Source of the DNA: Methylopila sp. Yamaguchi
GTDB taxonomy: Bacteria; Pseudomonadota; Alphaproteobacteria; Rhizobiales; Methylopilaceae
NCBI RefSeq assembly: GCF_002897035.1
Contig: NZ_BAUX01000003.1
Location: 275,419-339,418 of the forward strand
Length of the DNA stretch: 64,000 bases
Reading direction: 5' to 3'
How positions within the stretch are numbered: the stretch's first letter is position 1; each line of letters opens with the position of its first letter. Position numbers and translations under genes: made by a program. The notes beneath the pieces are model-generated. The model was not told the origin of the DNA. It made no database searches and saw only the letters and a program-made list of their open reading frames with translations. Positions 17,105 to 25,687 of this stretch are shown one piece after another.

Positions 17105-18636
17105 GAGGGGCTCCGTTCGGCGTGGGCTGGGACCGCCGCGACGCCGGCGCGGCGACGGCCGAGGAACATCGCCACGATCGGCCAGGCAAGCAGGATGAGG
17201 GCGATTGCGGTGAGCGTGCCGACGAGCGGGTTCGAGAAGAACACGCCCAGCGAGCCGCCCGACATGAGCATCGATTGCCGGAAGGCGTCCTCGGCCTTGT
17301 CGCCGAGCACCATCGCGAGCACGAGGGGCGCGATCGGGTATTCGAGCTTCTTGAAGAGGTAGCCGATCACGCCGAAGGCCAGAACAAGCCAGAGGTCGAA
17401 CTCCGCGGAGGCGACCGTCCAGACGCCGATGAAGCACACCGAGACGATCAGCGGCGCGACCACGGCGAAGGGGATGCGCAGGATCGCGGCGAACAGCGGC
17501 ACGGTGGCGAGCACCAGCACAACGGCGACCACGTTGCCGAGATACATGCTGGCGATGAGGCCCCACACGAAGTCCGGCCGCTCGACGAACAGGGTCGGCC
17601 CGGGCGTCAGGCCCCAGATCATCAGTCCGCCCAGCATGACAGCGGCCGTCGCGGAGCCCGGGATGCCGAGCGCCAGCATGGGCAGCATGGCGGAGGAGCC
17701 GGCGGCATGGTCGGCGGTCTCGGGCGCCACCACGCCCTCCGGCTCGCCCTTGCCGAAGTTCGCCGAGCGCCGGGAGAAACGGCGCGCGACGCCGTAGCTC
17801 ATGAACGAGGCCGCGGTCGGCCCGCCGGGCGTCACGCCCATCCACACGCCGATCAGGCTGCCGCGCAGCAGCGCGAACCAGTAGCGCGGCATCTTGGCGA
17901 TCGTCTGGAACACCTTCTTCGGCGAAATGCGGGAGGCGACCGCGTTGAAGCGCAGCCCCTCCTCCATGGTCAGCACCAGCTCGCCCAGGCCGAACAGGCC
18001 GATCACCGCGACGAGGAAGGAGATGCCGCGGAGCAGTTCGTCGAAGCCGAAGGTGAGGCGCAGCGACCCCGAGATCGTGTCCTGTCCCACGGTCGCGAAG
18101 GCGAGGCCGAGGGTCAGCGACACGATGGTCTTAAAGGGGTTGCCGCCGCCGAGGCCGACGAAGCTCGCGAAGGCGAGGAGATAGACGGCGAAGAACTCCG
18201 GCGACGAGAACTTCAGAGCGAAATCCGCGACTGCGCTCGAGAGCAGCGTGATGACGATTACCCCGACCATCGCGCCGAAGCCGGCGGACATGAAAGCGTA
18301 GGTGAGCGCCTCGGTCGCCTGGCCGTTCTTGGCCATGGGATGGCCGTCGAAGGTGGTCGCGACGGACGAGGGTTCGCCCGGGATGTTGAACAGGATCGAG
18401 GTGGTGGAGCCGCCGAACAGGGCGCCCCAGTACATCGAGGTCAGCAGAATGATGGCCGAGACCGGATCCATCGAGAAGGTGAGCGGCAGCAGCAGCGTCA
18501 CGCCGTTCGGGGCGCCGAGGCCGGGGAGAACGCCCACCAGGATGCCGAGCAGCACGCCGCCGATCATCAGGGCGACATGGTGCCAGGAAAGCGCGATCTC
18601 GAAGCCGTGGAGGAGCAGCGGGACGTTGTCGAACAT
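17101..18636 (-). CDS. TTT transporter large permease subunit, TctA family
   Basis: A 511-residue inner-membrane protein with about 12 helices. It contains the family hallmarks GVLPGLGAPNGVTLLLPLTF near the N terminus, GGSTTSILFNIPGEPSSVAT (about 75-95) and a second inverted repeat around GVTPGGPTAASFMSYG (about 270). It moves the carboxylate delivered by the TctC receptor, driven by an ion gradient. It lies 12 bases after tctB and overlaps the following dehydrogenase. Confidence 0.94.
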   Translation of the reverse strand: MFDNVPLLLHGFEIALSWHHVALMIGGVLLGILVGVLPGLGAPNGVTLLLPLTFSMDPVSAIILLTSMYWGALFGGSTTSILFNIPGEPSSVATTFDGHPMAKNGQATEALTYAFMSAGFGAMVGVIVITLLSSAVADFALKFSSPEFFAVYLLAFASFVGLGGGNPFKTIVSLTLGLAFATVGQDTISGSLRLTFGFDELLRGISFLVAVIGLFGLGELVLTMEEGLRFNAVASRISPKKVFQTIAKMPRYWFALLRGSLIGVWMGVTPGGPTAASFMSYGVARRFSRRSANFGKGEPEGVVAPETADHAAGSSAMLPMLALGIPGSATAAVMLGGLMIWGLTPGPTLFVERPDFVWGLIASMYLGNVVAVVLVLATVPLFAAILRIPFAVVAPLIVSVCFIGVWTVASAEFDLWLVLAFGVIGYLFKKLEYPIAPLVLAMVLGDKAEDAFRQSMLMSGGSLGVFFSNPLVGTLTAIALILLAWPIVAMFLGRRRAGVAAVPAHAERSPS

Positions 18637-18648
18637 GGCCGCCGCTCC

Positions 18649-19149
18649 TCAGTACAGCCCAAGAGCCGCTTCGAGCGGCCCTTTGAGCAGGGGCGTCTGG
18701 AACCAGCGTTCGAACAGGACGAACATGACGACCGGCGCGCCGATCGCGATCGGGATCGCCTTCACGAGCGGGAAGCGGCCCTGCAGCGTGGTCGTCGCCA
18801 GCAGGTAGATCGCGGTCGCGACATAGAGCCCGAGGAACAGGCTGACCGGGACGAACAGCGCGACCGGAATGGCGAAGGCGGCGATCCGCTTGCCCTGCTC
18901 GCGCGTGATGAAGCTGTCGCCGGCGCCGACCCGCTGGACCAGCGTCTGGACAAGCACGGCGAGGCTCGCGCCCACGATGATAAGGCCGAGCCAGAACGGC
19001 ACGTAGCCCGGCTCCGGGCCGGCGTCGCCCCAGCCGATGGAGTGCTCGTTCGCGCCGTAGATCACCAGGGCGCCGATGGCGGCTGCGCCCAGCGCGGCCG
19101 CCACTTCCATGGTGAAGCGCGACACGATCGTGCGGTCTTCGGCGGACAT
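18649..19149 (-). CDS. TTT transporter small permease subunit, TctB family
   Basis: A 166-residue protein with four predicted membrane helices (about 14-35, 45-65, 85-110, 115-150), the usual TctB size. The start at MSAEDRT (19149) has AGGAGGGG upstream; a longer reading frame to 19191 lacks a ribosome site. It partners TctA. It is separated from pdxA by about 200 bases that hold a palindromic repeat. Confidence 0.87.
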   Translation of the reverse strand: MSAEDRTIVSRFTMEVAAALGAAAIGALVIYGANEHSIGWGDAGPEPGYVPFWLGLIIVGASLAVLVQTLVQRVGAGDSFITREQGKRIAAFAIPVALFVPVSLFLGLYVATAIYLLATTTLQGRFPLVKAIPIAIGAPVVMFVLFERWFQTPLLKGPLEAALGLY

Positions 19150-19224
19150 GGAGCCCCTCCTCGATCCGTTTCCTCGGGAACGGGGCCGCATCTCGCGGCG
19201 GCTCTCCGCTATCTTCTCAGCAGC

Positions 19225-19341
19225 GTCATCCCGGCCGCAGCGGAGCGGAGAGCCGGGACCGTCTTCAGCATTGGACGCCGGACGGCGCCTCGTCCGGAGG
19301 ACGATCCCGGATCGTCGGCTGCGCCGCCGTCCGGGATGACG
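19225..19341. repeat. Intergenic composite palindromic repeat (copy A)
   Basis: Starts GTCATCCCGGCCG...GAGAGCCGGGA and ends in the inverted GACGATCCCGG...GTCCGGGATGAC. It shares its ends and internal AGAGCCGGGA with copy B at 25558. It sits inside the pdxA-tctB intergenic gap of a presumed operon and can fold into a large structure. Confidence 0.8.
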
Positions 19342-19349
19342 GCCGTCCG

Positions 19350-20384
19350 TTACGCCGCGCGCTGCGCCTTCGTGGCCTTGCGCGTCGCGCCCATACGGGC
19401 CGCAAGCAGCAGCGCCTCGCGGGTCGCGCCGACGTTCGCGACGCCTTGCCCCGCGATTTCGTAGGCTGTGCCGTGCGCCGGAGTGCAGATCGGCACGGGG
19501 AAGCCGCCGAGCAGCGTCACGCCCTTGTCGAAGCCAATGAGCTTCATCGCGATCTGCCCCTGATCATGGTACATGGTCAGCACCGCGTCGAAGTGACCGG
19601 CTACCGCGCGCACGAACACGGTGTCGGAGGGGTAGGGCCCCTCGCAGGCGATGCCCCGCGCCTTGCCTTCGCGCACGGCCGGCTCGATCTGCTCGATCTC
19701 CTCGGAGCCGAAGTTGCCGCCGTCGCCCGCATGCGGGTTGAGGCCCGCGACCGCGATGCGGGGACGGGCGATCCCGGAGGCCTTGAGCGAGGCGTCGGTC
19801 AGAGTCAGGCCCTTCATCACCGCGTCTTTGGTGATGCGCTCGGAGACGCCGGACAGGGGCACATGGCTGGTGACGCGCGCGTTCCAGAATTCGGGCAGCA
19901 CGTTGAACTCGCTCGCCACGACGTCGACGCCGAGTTCGGTCGCCGAAAACTTGATCTCGTCGTCGTAGCCGGGGTTCGCGAGCCGCATCGCCTGCTTGTT
20001 GAACGGGGTGAAGGCCACCGCGTCCGCCACGCCTTCGCGGGCGAGCTTGAGCGCCGCACGGTAGTTCTGCGAGGCGAATTCGCCGCCTGCAAGCGAGACC
20101 TTGCCTCGAGCGACGCTCGCCGGGTCGAGGTTCTTGAGGTCGACGAACACCGGCTTGCCCTGAGGCTCGCGCGGGGCGTCCACGACGTCGAGGTCGAGCG
20201 TCACGCCCGCAGTCTCAGCGCCGTCCTGCAGCACGCGCAGGTCGCCGAACACGATGAAATCGGCGGCCTCCCGCACCTCCGGCAGAGCGAGCGCCTTGGC
20301 GGCGAGCTCCGGCGAGATGCCGGCGGGATCGCCCATGGCGAGCGCGATCAAAGGCTTTTGCGAAGTCTGCGTGGCGATGGTCAC
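19350..20384 (-). CDS. PdxA-family NAD-dependent dehydrogenase (PdxA2-like)
   Basis: A 344-residue member of the 4-hydroxythreonine-4-phosphate dehydrogenase family. Metal ligands H174, H218 and H273 are in the expected places (TSHVPL, NPHAGDGGN, MYHDQGQ), as is MGDPAGISPE at 18-27. The canonical GHTE substrate motif is replaced by a segment around PGYDDEIKF (138-146). The GTG start at 20384 has GGGAG upstream. It heads an operon with TTT genes and a hydroxyacid dehydrogenase, so a catabolic role on an imported acid is more likely than vitamin B6 synthesis. Confidence 0.88.
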   Translation of the reverse strand: MTIATQTSQKPLIALAMGDPAGISPELAAKALALPEVREAADFIVFGDLRVLQDGAETAGVTLDLDVVDAPREPQGKPVFVDLKNLDPASVARGKVSLAGGEFASQNYRAALKLAREGVADAVAFTPFNKQAMRLANPGYDDEIKFSATELGVDVVASEFNVLPEFWNARVTSHVPLSGVSERITKDAVMKGLTLTDASLKASGIARPRIAVAGLNPHAGDGGNFGSEEIEQIEPAVREGKARGIACEGPYPSDTVFVRAVAGHFDAVLTMYHDQGQIAMKLIGFDKGVTLLGGFPVPICTPAHGTAYEIAGQGVANVGATREALLLAARMGATRKATKAQRAA

Positions 20385-20449
20385 GGTCGCTCCCTGTCCG
20401 TTCTTCGTTGTTGCCCGAACGGTAGCGCCGCCGTCATCTAAGATCAAGT

Positions 20450-20465
20450 ATGCTGCATACAGCAT
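20450..20465. promoter_or_regulatory. Perfect dyad, candidate GntR operator
   Basis: ATGCTG-CATA-CAGCAT is a perfect inverted repeat in an AT-richer patch between the divergent pdxA-like and gntR genes. A further TGTTGCATGACA half-site-like sequence adjoins it. The position fits autoregulation and control of the TTT operon by the adjacent FCD-type GntR protein. Confidence 0.6.
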
Positions 20466-20572
20466 GTTGCATGACACAGAATTGACCTTCGGCGCCCGCT
20501 TGGCCATGCTGCAGACTGCGGTCGCCGCCGGACAGCCACTGCGCCGGATGGTCGATCCAGAGGGCCACATCG

Positions 20573-21298
20573 TTGACCGACCTGACCTCTTTCGACGGAA
20601 GCGCCCCGGAAACGCCGATCCTGCGGCGCTCGCTGCACGACGAGACCGTCGCCCGGCTGCGCGACATGATCATCGACGGCCGTCTCGCGCCGGGGGATCG
20701 GGTGAACGAAGGCGACGTCGGCCGTCGCCTGGGCGTGTCGCGGACCCCCATGCGGGAGGCCCTGAAGACGCTCGCGGCCGAGGGGCTCATTGAAAACGTG
20801 CCGGGGCGCGGCGCTGTTGTGCGCGCCTTCACCCGCCATGACGTCTTCGACATGCTCGAAGCGCTGAAGATCATCGAACAGGAAGCGGGCCGTCTTGCCT
20901 GCGCCCGGGCAAGCGACGCGGACATCGCCTCGCTCCGCGCCGTCCACGACCGGATGATGGAGCTCTACGCGGTCCGGAGCCGGCTGAACTATTTCAAGCT
21001 CAACCAGGACATCCATTCCGGCTTCGCCCGCATCTCCGGCAACGCCACGCTGCTCTGGGCGCACGAGTCGATCCAGGCGCGCATGAAGCGCATCCGGTTC
21101 GTCGGCAACGGCAGCGAGGACAAATGGGCGGCCGCGGTCGCCGAGCACGAAGAGATGATCGTCGCGCTCGAGGCCCACGACGGCGACGCGCTGGCGGAGG
21201 TCATCGGGCGCCACATCGACCGCACCTGGCTGCGCGTGCAGGACGCTCTGCCCGAGCGCGCGCCTGCCGCGCCAGCGGAGGAGCCGCTCGCCTCCTGA
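20573..21298 (+). CDS. GntR-family (FCD subgroup) transcriptional regulator
   Basis: A 241-residue regulator. The winged helix-turn-helix spans about 18-85 (PGDRVNEGDVGRRLGVSRTPMREALKTLAAEGL) and an all-helical FCD ligand domain spans about 95-225 with conserved His/Asp metal-site residues. The only start that keeps the HTH intact is the TTG at 20573, with AGAGGG 8 bases upstream. It is divergent from the pdxA-TTT operon and probably represses it until its carboxylate ligand is present. Confidence 0.9.
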   Translation: MTDLTSFDGSAPETPILRRSLHDETVARLRDMIIDGRLAPGDRVNEGDVGRRLGVSRTPMREALKTLAAEGLIENVPGRGAVVRAFTRHDVFDMLEALKIIEQEAGRLACARASDADIASLRAVHDRMMELYAVRSRLNYFKLNQDIHSGFARISGNATLLWAHESIQARMKRIRFVGNGSEDKWAAAVAEHEEMIVALEAHDGDALAEVIGRHIDRTWLRVQDALPERAPAAPAEEPLAS

Positions 21299-21308
21299 GC
21301 CGCTGGCG

Positions 21309-22487
21309 TCAACCCGCCTCGAGCGCGCGGATGACGCCGCGAAGCTCGGCCAAGCCGCGGAGGCGGCCGATAGCCGTATAGCCCGGATTGGTGCGCTTGG
21401 TCGGGCGAAGGTCGTCCAGCATCCGGTGGCCGTGGTCGGACCGGAACACGATTTTCCGGTCCGCGGTTCGGGCGCGGTCTTCGGCGAGCAGGACTTTCAG
21501 CACCGCGACCATGTCCACCTCGCCGTCGAGATGGTCGGACTCGTAGAACGAGCCGTCCGCCTCGCGCCGCGTCGCGCGCAGGTGCGCGAAGGCGATGCGC
21601 GGCCCGAAGCGGCGCGCTATCGCGGGAAGGTCGTTCGCTGGGCCGGCGCCTAAGGAGCCCGTGCAGTAACACATGCCGTTCGCTGGCGAGGGGACGGCGT
21701 CGAACAGCGCGGCGTAATCGTCGCCTGAGGAGGCGACCCTCGGCAGGCCGAACAGCGGGCGCGGAGGGTCGTCGGGGTGCAGCGTCAGGGTGACGCCCAA
21801 CGCCTCGGCGCGCGGGGTGACAGCCTGCAGGAACTCGACCAGATGCCTCCGCAGAACGGCGGCGTCGACGTCCCTGTAGGCCGCGAGCTTGTCCCGGAAG
21901 GCGGGGATGGTCAGCGGCTCGGTGGTGGATCCCGGCAGGGCGCTCGCGATGTTGGTGACGAGCGCGGCGACGTCGTCCTCGGTCATCGCCTCGTAGACGG
22001 CTTTCGCCCGCGCCCGCGTCGCGGCGTCGAAGTCGCGCTCAGCCCCTGGGCGCTGGAGAATGTGCAGTTCGAAGGCTGCGAACCGGGCGAGGTCGAACCG
22101 CATGGCCCGGGCACCGTTCGGGAGCTCCCATTCGAGATCGGTGCGGCACCAGTCCACGACGGGCATGAAGTTGTAGCAGACGATTCTTATGCCGCAGGCG
22201 GCGAGCGCCTCCAGGCTCGCGATCCACGCCGCGATCGAGCGCGTCGCCACGCCGCCGGTTCGCTTGACGTCGTCGGGGATCGGGATCGACTCCACCACCG
22301 TCCAGTCGAGCCGCGACCGCGGTCCGCTCTCGATGATCCGCTTGCGCTCCTCGACCTCCGCCACGGTCCAGGCCTCGCCGATCGGAACCTGATGGAGCGC
22401 GGTGACGACCTCGCGCGCCCCCGCCTGCCGGACGTCGTCCAGGCTGACCGGGTCGTCCGGTCCGAACCAGCGCCAGGACTCCCGCAT
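21309..22487 (-). CDS. uxuA: Mannonate dehydratase
   Basis: A 392-residue Mn/Fe-dependent TIM-barrel enzyme that dehydrates D-mannonate to 2-keto-3-deoxy-D-gluconate. Family hallmarks: MRESWRWFGPDDPVSL at the N terminus, CYNFMPVVDWCRTDL (about 104-118), the metal-site LHPDDPP, MCYCTGSLG and the C-terminal RSDHGHRM. It lies 4 bases after the idnD-like gene and is the last gene of the uxuB-dctPQM operon. It ends 10 bases from the convergent gntR gene. Confidence 0.95.
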   Translation of the reverse strand: MRESWRWFGPDDPVSLDDVRQAGAREVVTALHQVPIGEAWTVAEVEERKRIIESGPRSRLDWTVVESIPIPDDVKRTGGVATRSIAAWIASLEALAACGIRIVCYNFMPVVDWCRTDLEWELPNGARAMRFDLARFAAFELHILQRPGAERDFDAATRARAKAVYEAMTEDDVAALVTNIASALPGSTTEPLTIPAFRDKLAAYRDVDAAVLRRHLVEFLQAVTPRAEALGVTLTLHPDDPPRPLFGLPRVASSGDDYAALFDAVPSPANGMCYCTGSLGAGPANDLPAIARRFGPRIAFAHLRATRREADGSFYESDHLDGEVDMVAVLKVLLAEDRARTADRKIVFRSDHGHRMLDDLRPTKRTNPGYTAIGRLRGLAELRGVIRALEAG

Positions 22488-22491
22488 CAGA

Positions 22492-23544
22492 TCAGCCCGC
22501 CGTCAACACGACCTTGACGCTCTGTGAGCGATCAAGCGCGAGCCGAAACGCCTGGGGTGCCTCGGACAAGGGGCGCTCGGCGGTCACCAGCGCCATGACG
22601 TCCACCTCTCCGGCGACGATGAGGTTGACCGCCTCGGCGAACTCGGCGTCGAACCGGAACGTACCCCGTAGATCGAGCTCTTTCGCCATGATGGCGTTGG
22701 CCGGGATCTCGATCTTGCCTCCTGGCAGGTTGCCGAGCTGGACGATCGTCGCGCCGCGCCGCACCGCCTTGATGGCGGAGGCGAGGCCCGCCGCCGTGCC
22801 GGACGCCTCGATCGCGACGTCGAACGCTTTGTCTTTCGCCAACTGGTCGAGCGCGGCGTCGCCTTGCGACAGATCAACCGCATGGTCCGCGCCGAGCCGG
22901 GCGGCGAAAGCGAGCGGCGCCGCGGCCATGTCGACCATGGCGACCTCCGCGGCGCGTGCGCGCTTCGCCGCCAACAGGGTCAGCAGGCCGATCGGTCCCG
23001 CGCCGAAGATCACCACGTTCCGCCCCGCCACCTCGCCTGCGCGACGCACCGCGTGTAGGCACACGGCCAGAGGCTCGGCGAGCGCCGCGGCCGCAAAGGG
23101 CAGGTCCCTGGGCACCTTCACGCATTGCGCCGGCGTCGCGTCGAACAGGCTCGCGAAGCCGCCCTGCATGTGCGGGGTCTTGGAGGCCGAGCCCATGAAG
23201 TAGATCTTCTCGCAGAGGTTCGGCCGGCCTTCCCGGCAGCGGGCGCAGGTTCCGCACCAGCGGGAGGGATTGACCGCCACGTGGTCGCCGATAGCGAGAC
23301 CCGGCGCGTCGCCTGCGATCTCGACCACTTCGCCGGCGACCTCGTGCCCCAGCACAAGGGGCGAGGTGACGACGAAGTCGCCGGTCCGGGCGTGGCGGAA
23401 GTAGTGCATGTCGGAGCCGCAGATGCCGCCGGCGCCGAAGCGGATGCGGACCATGCCGGGCTCGAGGTCCCCCAGCGGCCGGTCGACCATGCGCAGGTCC
23501 TCGGGAGCGTAGAGCGTGACGGCGAGCGCCGTGGCGGCGGTCAT
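22492..23544 (-). CDS. Zinc-dependent polyol/aldonate 5-dehydrogenase (IdnD/L-gulonate dehydrogenase-like)
   Basis: A 350-residue medium-chain dehydrogenase. Catalytic zinc ligands are C42, H67 and E68 (ICGSD, GHEVAGE). Structural zinc ligands are C97, C100, C103 and C111. The Rossmann motif is VIFGAGPIGLLTL. It resembles L-idonate 5-dehydrogenase. In this operon, with fructuronate reductase and mannonate dehydratase but no uronate isomerase, oxidation of L-gulonate to D-fructuronate is the most coherent role. The ATG overlaps the dctM stop (ATGA). Confidence 0.88.
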   Translation of the reverse strand: MTAATALAVTLYAPEDLRMVDRPLGDLEPGMVRIRFGAGGICGSDMHYFRHARTGDFVVTSPLVLGHEVAGEVVEIAGDAPGLAIGDHVAVNPSRWCGTCARCREGRPNLCEKIYFMGSASKTPHMQGGFASLFDATPAQCVKVPRDLPFAAAALAEPLAVCLHAVRRAGEVAGRNVVIFGAGPIGLLTLLAAKRARAAEVAMVDMAAAPLAFAARLGADHAVDLSQGDAALDQLAKDKAFDVAIEASGTAAGLASAIKAVRRGATIVQLGNLPGGKIEIPANAIMAKELDLRGTFRFDAEFAEAVNLIVAGEVDVMALVTAERPLSEAPQAFRLALDRSQSVKVVLTAG

Positions 23545-24947
23545 TTCAGCAGTCCCATGTGCCGAGGCAGCCAGAGGCTGAGCTCGGGGATGAACGTGAT
23601 CGCGAGCAGGGCGACGAACAGCGGGACCAGCCACGGCAGGATCGCCATGGTGGTGCGCTCCACGGAGAGCTTGGCCACCCGCGACAGGACGAACAGCACC
23701 ATGCCGAGCGGCGGGTGCAGCAGGCCGATCATCAGGTTGAGCGTGATGATCAGGCCGAAATGCACAGGGTCGATCCCGAGCTTCAGCACGATCGGCAGGA
23801 GGATCGGCACAAGGATCGTGATCGCCGCGATGGTGTCGAGGAAGCAGCCGACGAACAGCACCAGGAGGTTCACCAGGATGAGGAACACCCACTTGTTCTC
23901 GGTGATCGACAGAAACGCTTCGGAGAGCAGGGCTGCGGCCTGACTCACCGTCAGCAGCCAGGCGAAGACCGAGGCTGCGGTCACGATGAACAGCACCGAG
24001 GCCGTGGTCTCGATGGTGTCGAACCCGGCCTTCGCCAGTGTCCGGAAGGTCATGGTTCGGTAGCGCACGAGGCCAAGGAACAGCGACCAGATCACCGCGG
24101 CGACCGCGGCCTCGGTCGGCGTGAACCAGCCGAGCGTCATGCCGCCGATCAAGATGACCGGCGTCATCAGCGCCATCACGGCCTCGAAGTCGAACCACCA
24201 GTCGAGCGCAAGCAGCGCCGCAAGCGCCACCAGAACTGCCACGTTGAGCGACACGCCGGCGAGCGTGAGAAGATAGATCGCGAGCGGGAACGAGAACACC
24301 ACGACGATCTCGACCGTGGCTGAGAACAGCTTCCTGATCGCGAACGGCGTGTCGGAGCCCCAGCCGTACTTGTAGGCGAAGACTGCGACCGTGATCATCA
24401 TCAGCAGCGTCATGACGACGCCCGGCAGGATGCCGGCCATGAACAGCGCGCCGATCGAGACGTTCGCCATCATGCCGTAGATCACGAAGGGCAGCGACGG
24501 CGGGAAGATCGGCCCCAGCGTGGCGGAGGCGGCGGTGACGCCGACCGCGACCTCCGTCGGATAGCCGTGGTCCTTCATCGCCTTGATCTCGATCGTGCCG
24601 ATGCCGGCGGCGTCCGCCAGCGCCGTACCGGACATGCCGGAGAAGATCACCGAGCCGATGATGTTCACCTGCGCCAGCCCGCCCTTCATCCAGCCGACCA
24701 GCGCGACGGCGAAGGAATAGATGCGGCCCGTGACGCCGGCGATGTTCATCAGGTTGCCGGCGAGGATGAAGAACGGCACCGCGAGCAGCGGGAAGCTCTC
24801 GACGCCCGCGATCATGCGCTGGGCGACGATGATGTCGGGGGCGGCGCCGTAGGTGACGATGTAGAGCACCGACGAGACCGCCATGGCGATCGCGACGGGC
24901 ACGCCGACGACCATCAGCACGAGGAAGCAGCCGAGGAGGAGGAGCAT
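23541..24947 (-). CDS. dctM: TRAP transporter large permease, DctM
   Basis: A 468-residue inner-membrane protein with about 12 helices that couples sodium or proton entry to uptake of the acid bound by DctP. It carries the DctM signatures AVPFFILAGNLMN, SVIFSGMSGTALADAAGIG and ATLGPIFPPSLPFVIYG. It is longer than the usual ~425 residues because of an internal loop with extra helices (about 220-285). It is 3 bases from dctQ and overlaps the dehydrogenase downstream. Confidence 0.94.
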   Translation of the reverse strand: MLLLLGCFLVLMVVGVPVAIAMAVSSVLYIVTYGAAPDIIVAQRMIAGVESFPLLAVPFFILAGNLMNIAGVTGRIYSFAVALVGWMKGGLAQVNIIGSVIFSGMSGTALADAAGIGTIEIKAMKDHGYPTEVAVGVTAASATLGPIFPPSLPFVIYGMMANVSIGALFMAGILPGVVMTLLMMITVAVFAYKYGWGSDTPFAIRKLFSATVEIVVVFSFPLAIYLLTLAGVSLNVAVLVALAALLALDWWFDFEAVMALMTPVILIGGMTLGWFTPTEAAVAAVIWSLFLGLVRYRTMTFRTLAKAGFDTIETTASVLFIVTAASVFAWLLTVSQAAALLSEAFLSITENKWVFLILVNLLVLFVGCFLDTIAAITILVPILLPIVLKLGIDPVHFGLIITLNLMIGLLHPPLGMVLFVLSRVAKLSVERTTMAILPWLVPLFVALLAITFIPELSLWLPRHMGLLK

Positions 24948-24950
24948 CGG

Positions 24951-25532
24951 TCAGTCTCCGGAGCCGTCGAAGGCGCCGGGGCGCTCGAGCACGGAATAGC
25001 CGCGGCGCCAGTTGGCGACCGCGACCTGGATGGCGCGGGCCAGCATCAACGCGAAGGCTGCAAGGATCAGGTAGAAGACGACGCTGCGCGGCAGGTCGAT
25101 GGTGGTCATCCGCTCGCGCGCTACGAGCCGGGCGTAGCGGAACATCAGGTACGTTCCGTAGGCGAAGAAGCCGATCCGGACGAGGTCGACGCCGGTCGCC
25201 AGAGCCCGGCCCGCCGTCGCGCCGAGGTAGTGGTAGAGCACGTCGACCTGGATGTGCCGGGACATGCGCACGCACATCACGGAGCCGAGGAAGACGACGA
25301 GGACGAGCGCGTTGATCGCGATCTCCTCAGTCCAGGCGAGGCTGTCGTTCAGCACGTAACGGGTGACGAACTGCAGGACGACGCAGCCCGCCATGCCGAC
25401 GAACAGAGCCAGCGTCAGCCAGTCCTCGAAAGCGTACTTCGAGAGATCGACGACGACCGGCTGGTCCTCGAAGGCGTGGGCGAGCTCTTCCGCCGTGACG
25501 GGGGTGTGGGGCTGGGCGAAATCGGCTGACAT
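24951..25532 (-). CDS. dctQ: TRAP transporter small permease, DctQ
   Basis: A 193-residue four-helix membrane protein, with the DctQ-type FVTRYVLNDSLAWTEEIA around helix 2 and RHIQVDVLYHYL after it. The start at MSADFAQ (25532) is chosen because the only longer alternative begins inside the palindromic repeat. Neither has a strong ribosome site. The N-terminal ~40 residues are a hydrophilic extension. Confidence 0.88.
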   Translation of the reverse strand: MSADFAQPHTPVTAEELAHAFEDQPVVVDLSKYAFEDWLTLALFVGMAGCVVLQFVTRYVLNDSLAWTEEIAINALVLVVFLGSVMCVRMSRHIQVDVLYHYLGATAGRALATGVDLVRIGFFAYGTYLMFRYARLVARERMTTIDLPRSVVFYLILAAFALMLARAIQVAVANWRRGYSVLERPGAFDGSGD

Positions 25533-25557
25533 GGGCGGATCCGGGGAAGGGAGGTGC

Positions 25558-25668
25558 GTCATCCCGGCCGCCGCGGCGTAGCCGCGGAGAGCCGGGATCG
25601 TCGTGAGGAAGGGGCGCCGCTATCGGCGGGCGATCCCGGCTCTCCGCTTGCGCGTCGGCCGGGATGAC
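25558..25668. repeat. Intergenic composite palindromic repeat (copy B)
   Basis: Begins GTCATCCCGGCCGCCGCGG, continues GAGAGCCGGGATCGTC, and ends with the inverted GATCCCGGCTCTCCGC...GGCCGGGATGAC. It fills the gap between dctP and dctQ and closely matches the ends of copy A (19225). Such structures in operons often stabilise the upstream message; here that would raise DctP over the permeases. Confidence 0.85.
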
Positions 25669-25687
25669 GCCTCGCGCTCGCTCGGCG

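Noticed and set aside
17122..19464. 780-residue open frame opposite tctA/tctB
   Set aside because: Composition (Arg, Glu, Asp, His rich) is typical of shadow translation; tctA and tctB are certain on the other strand.
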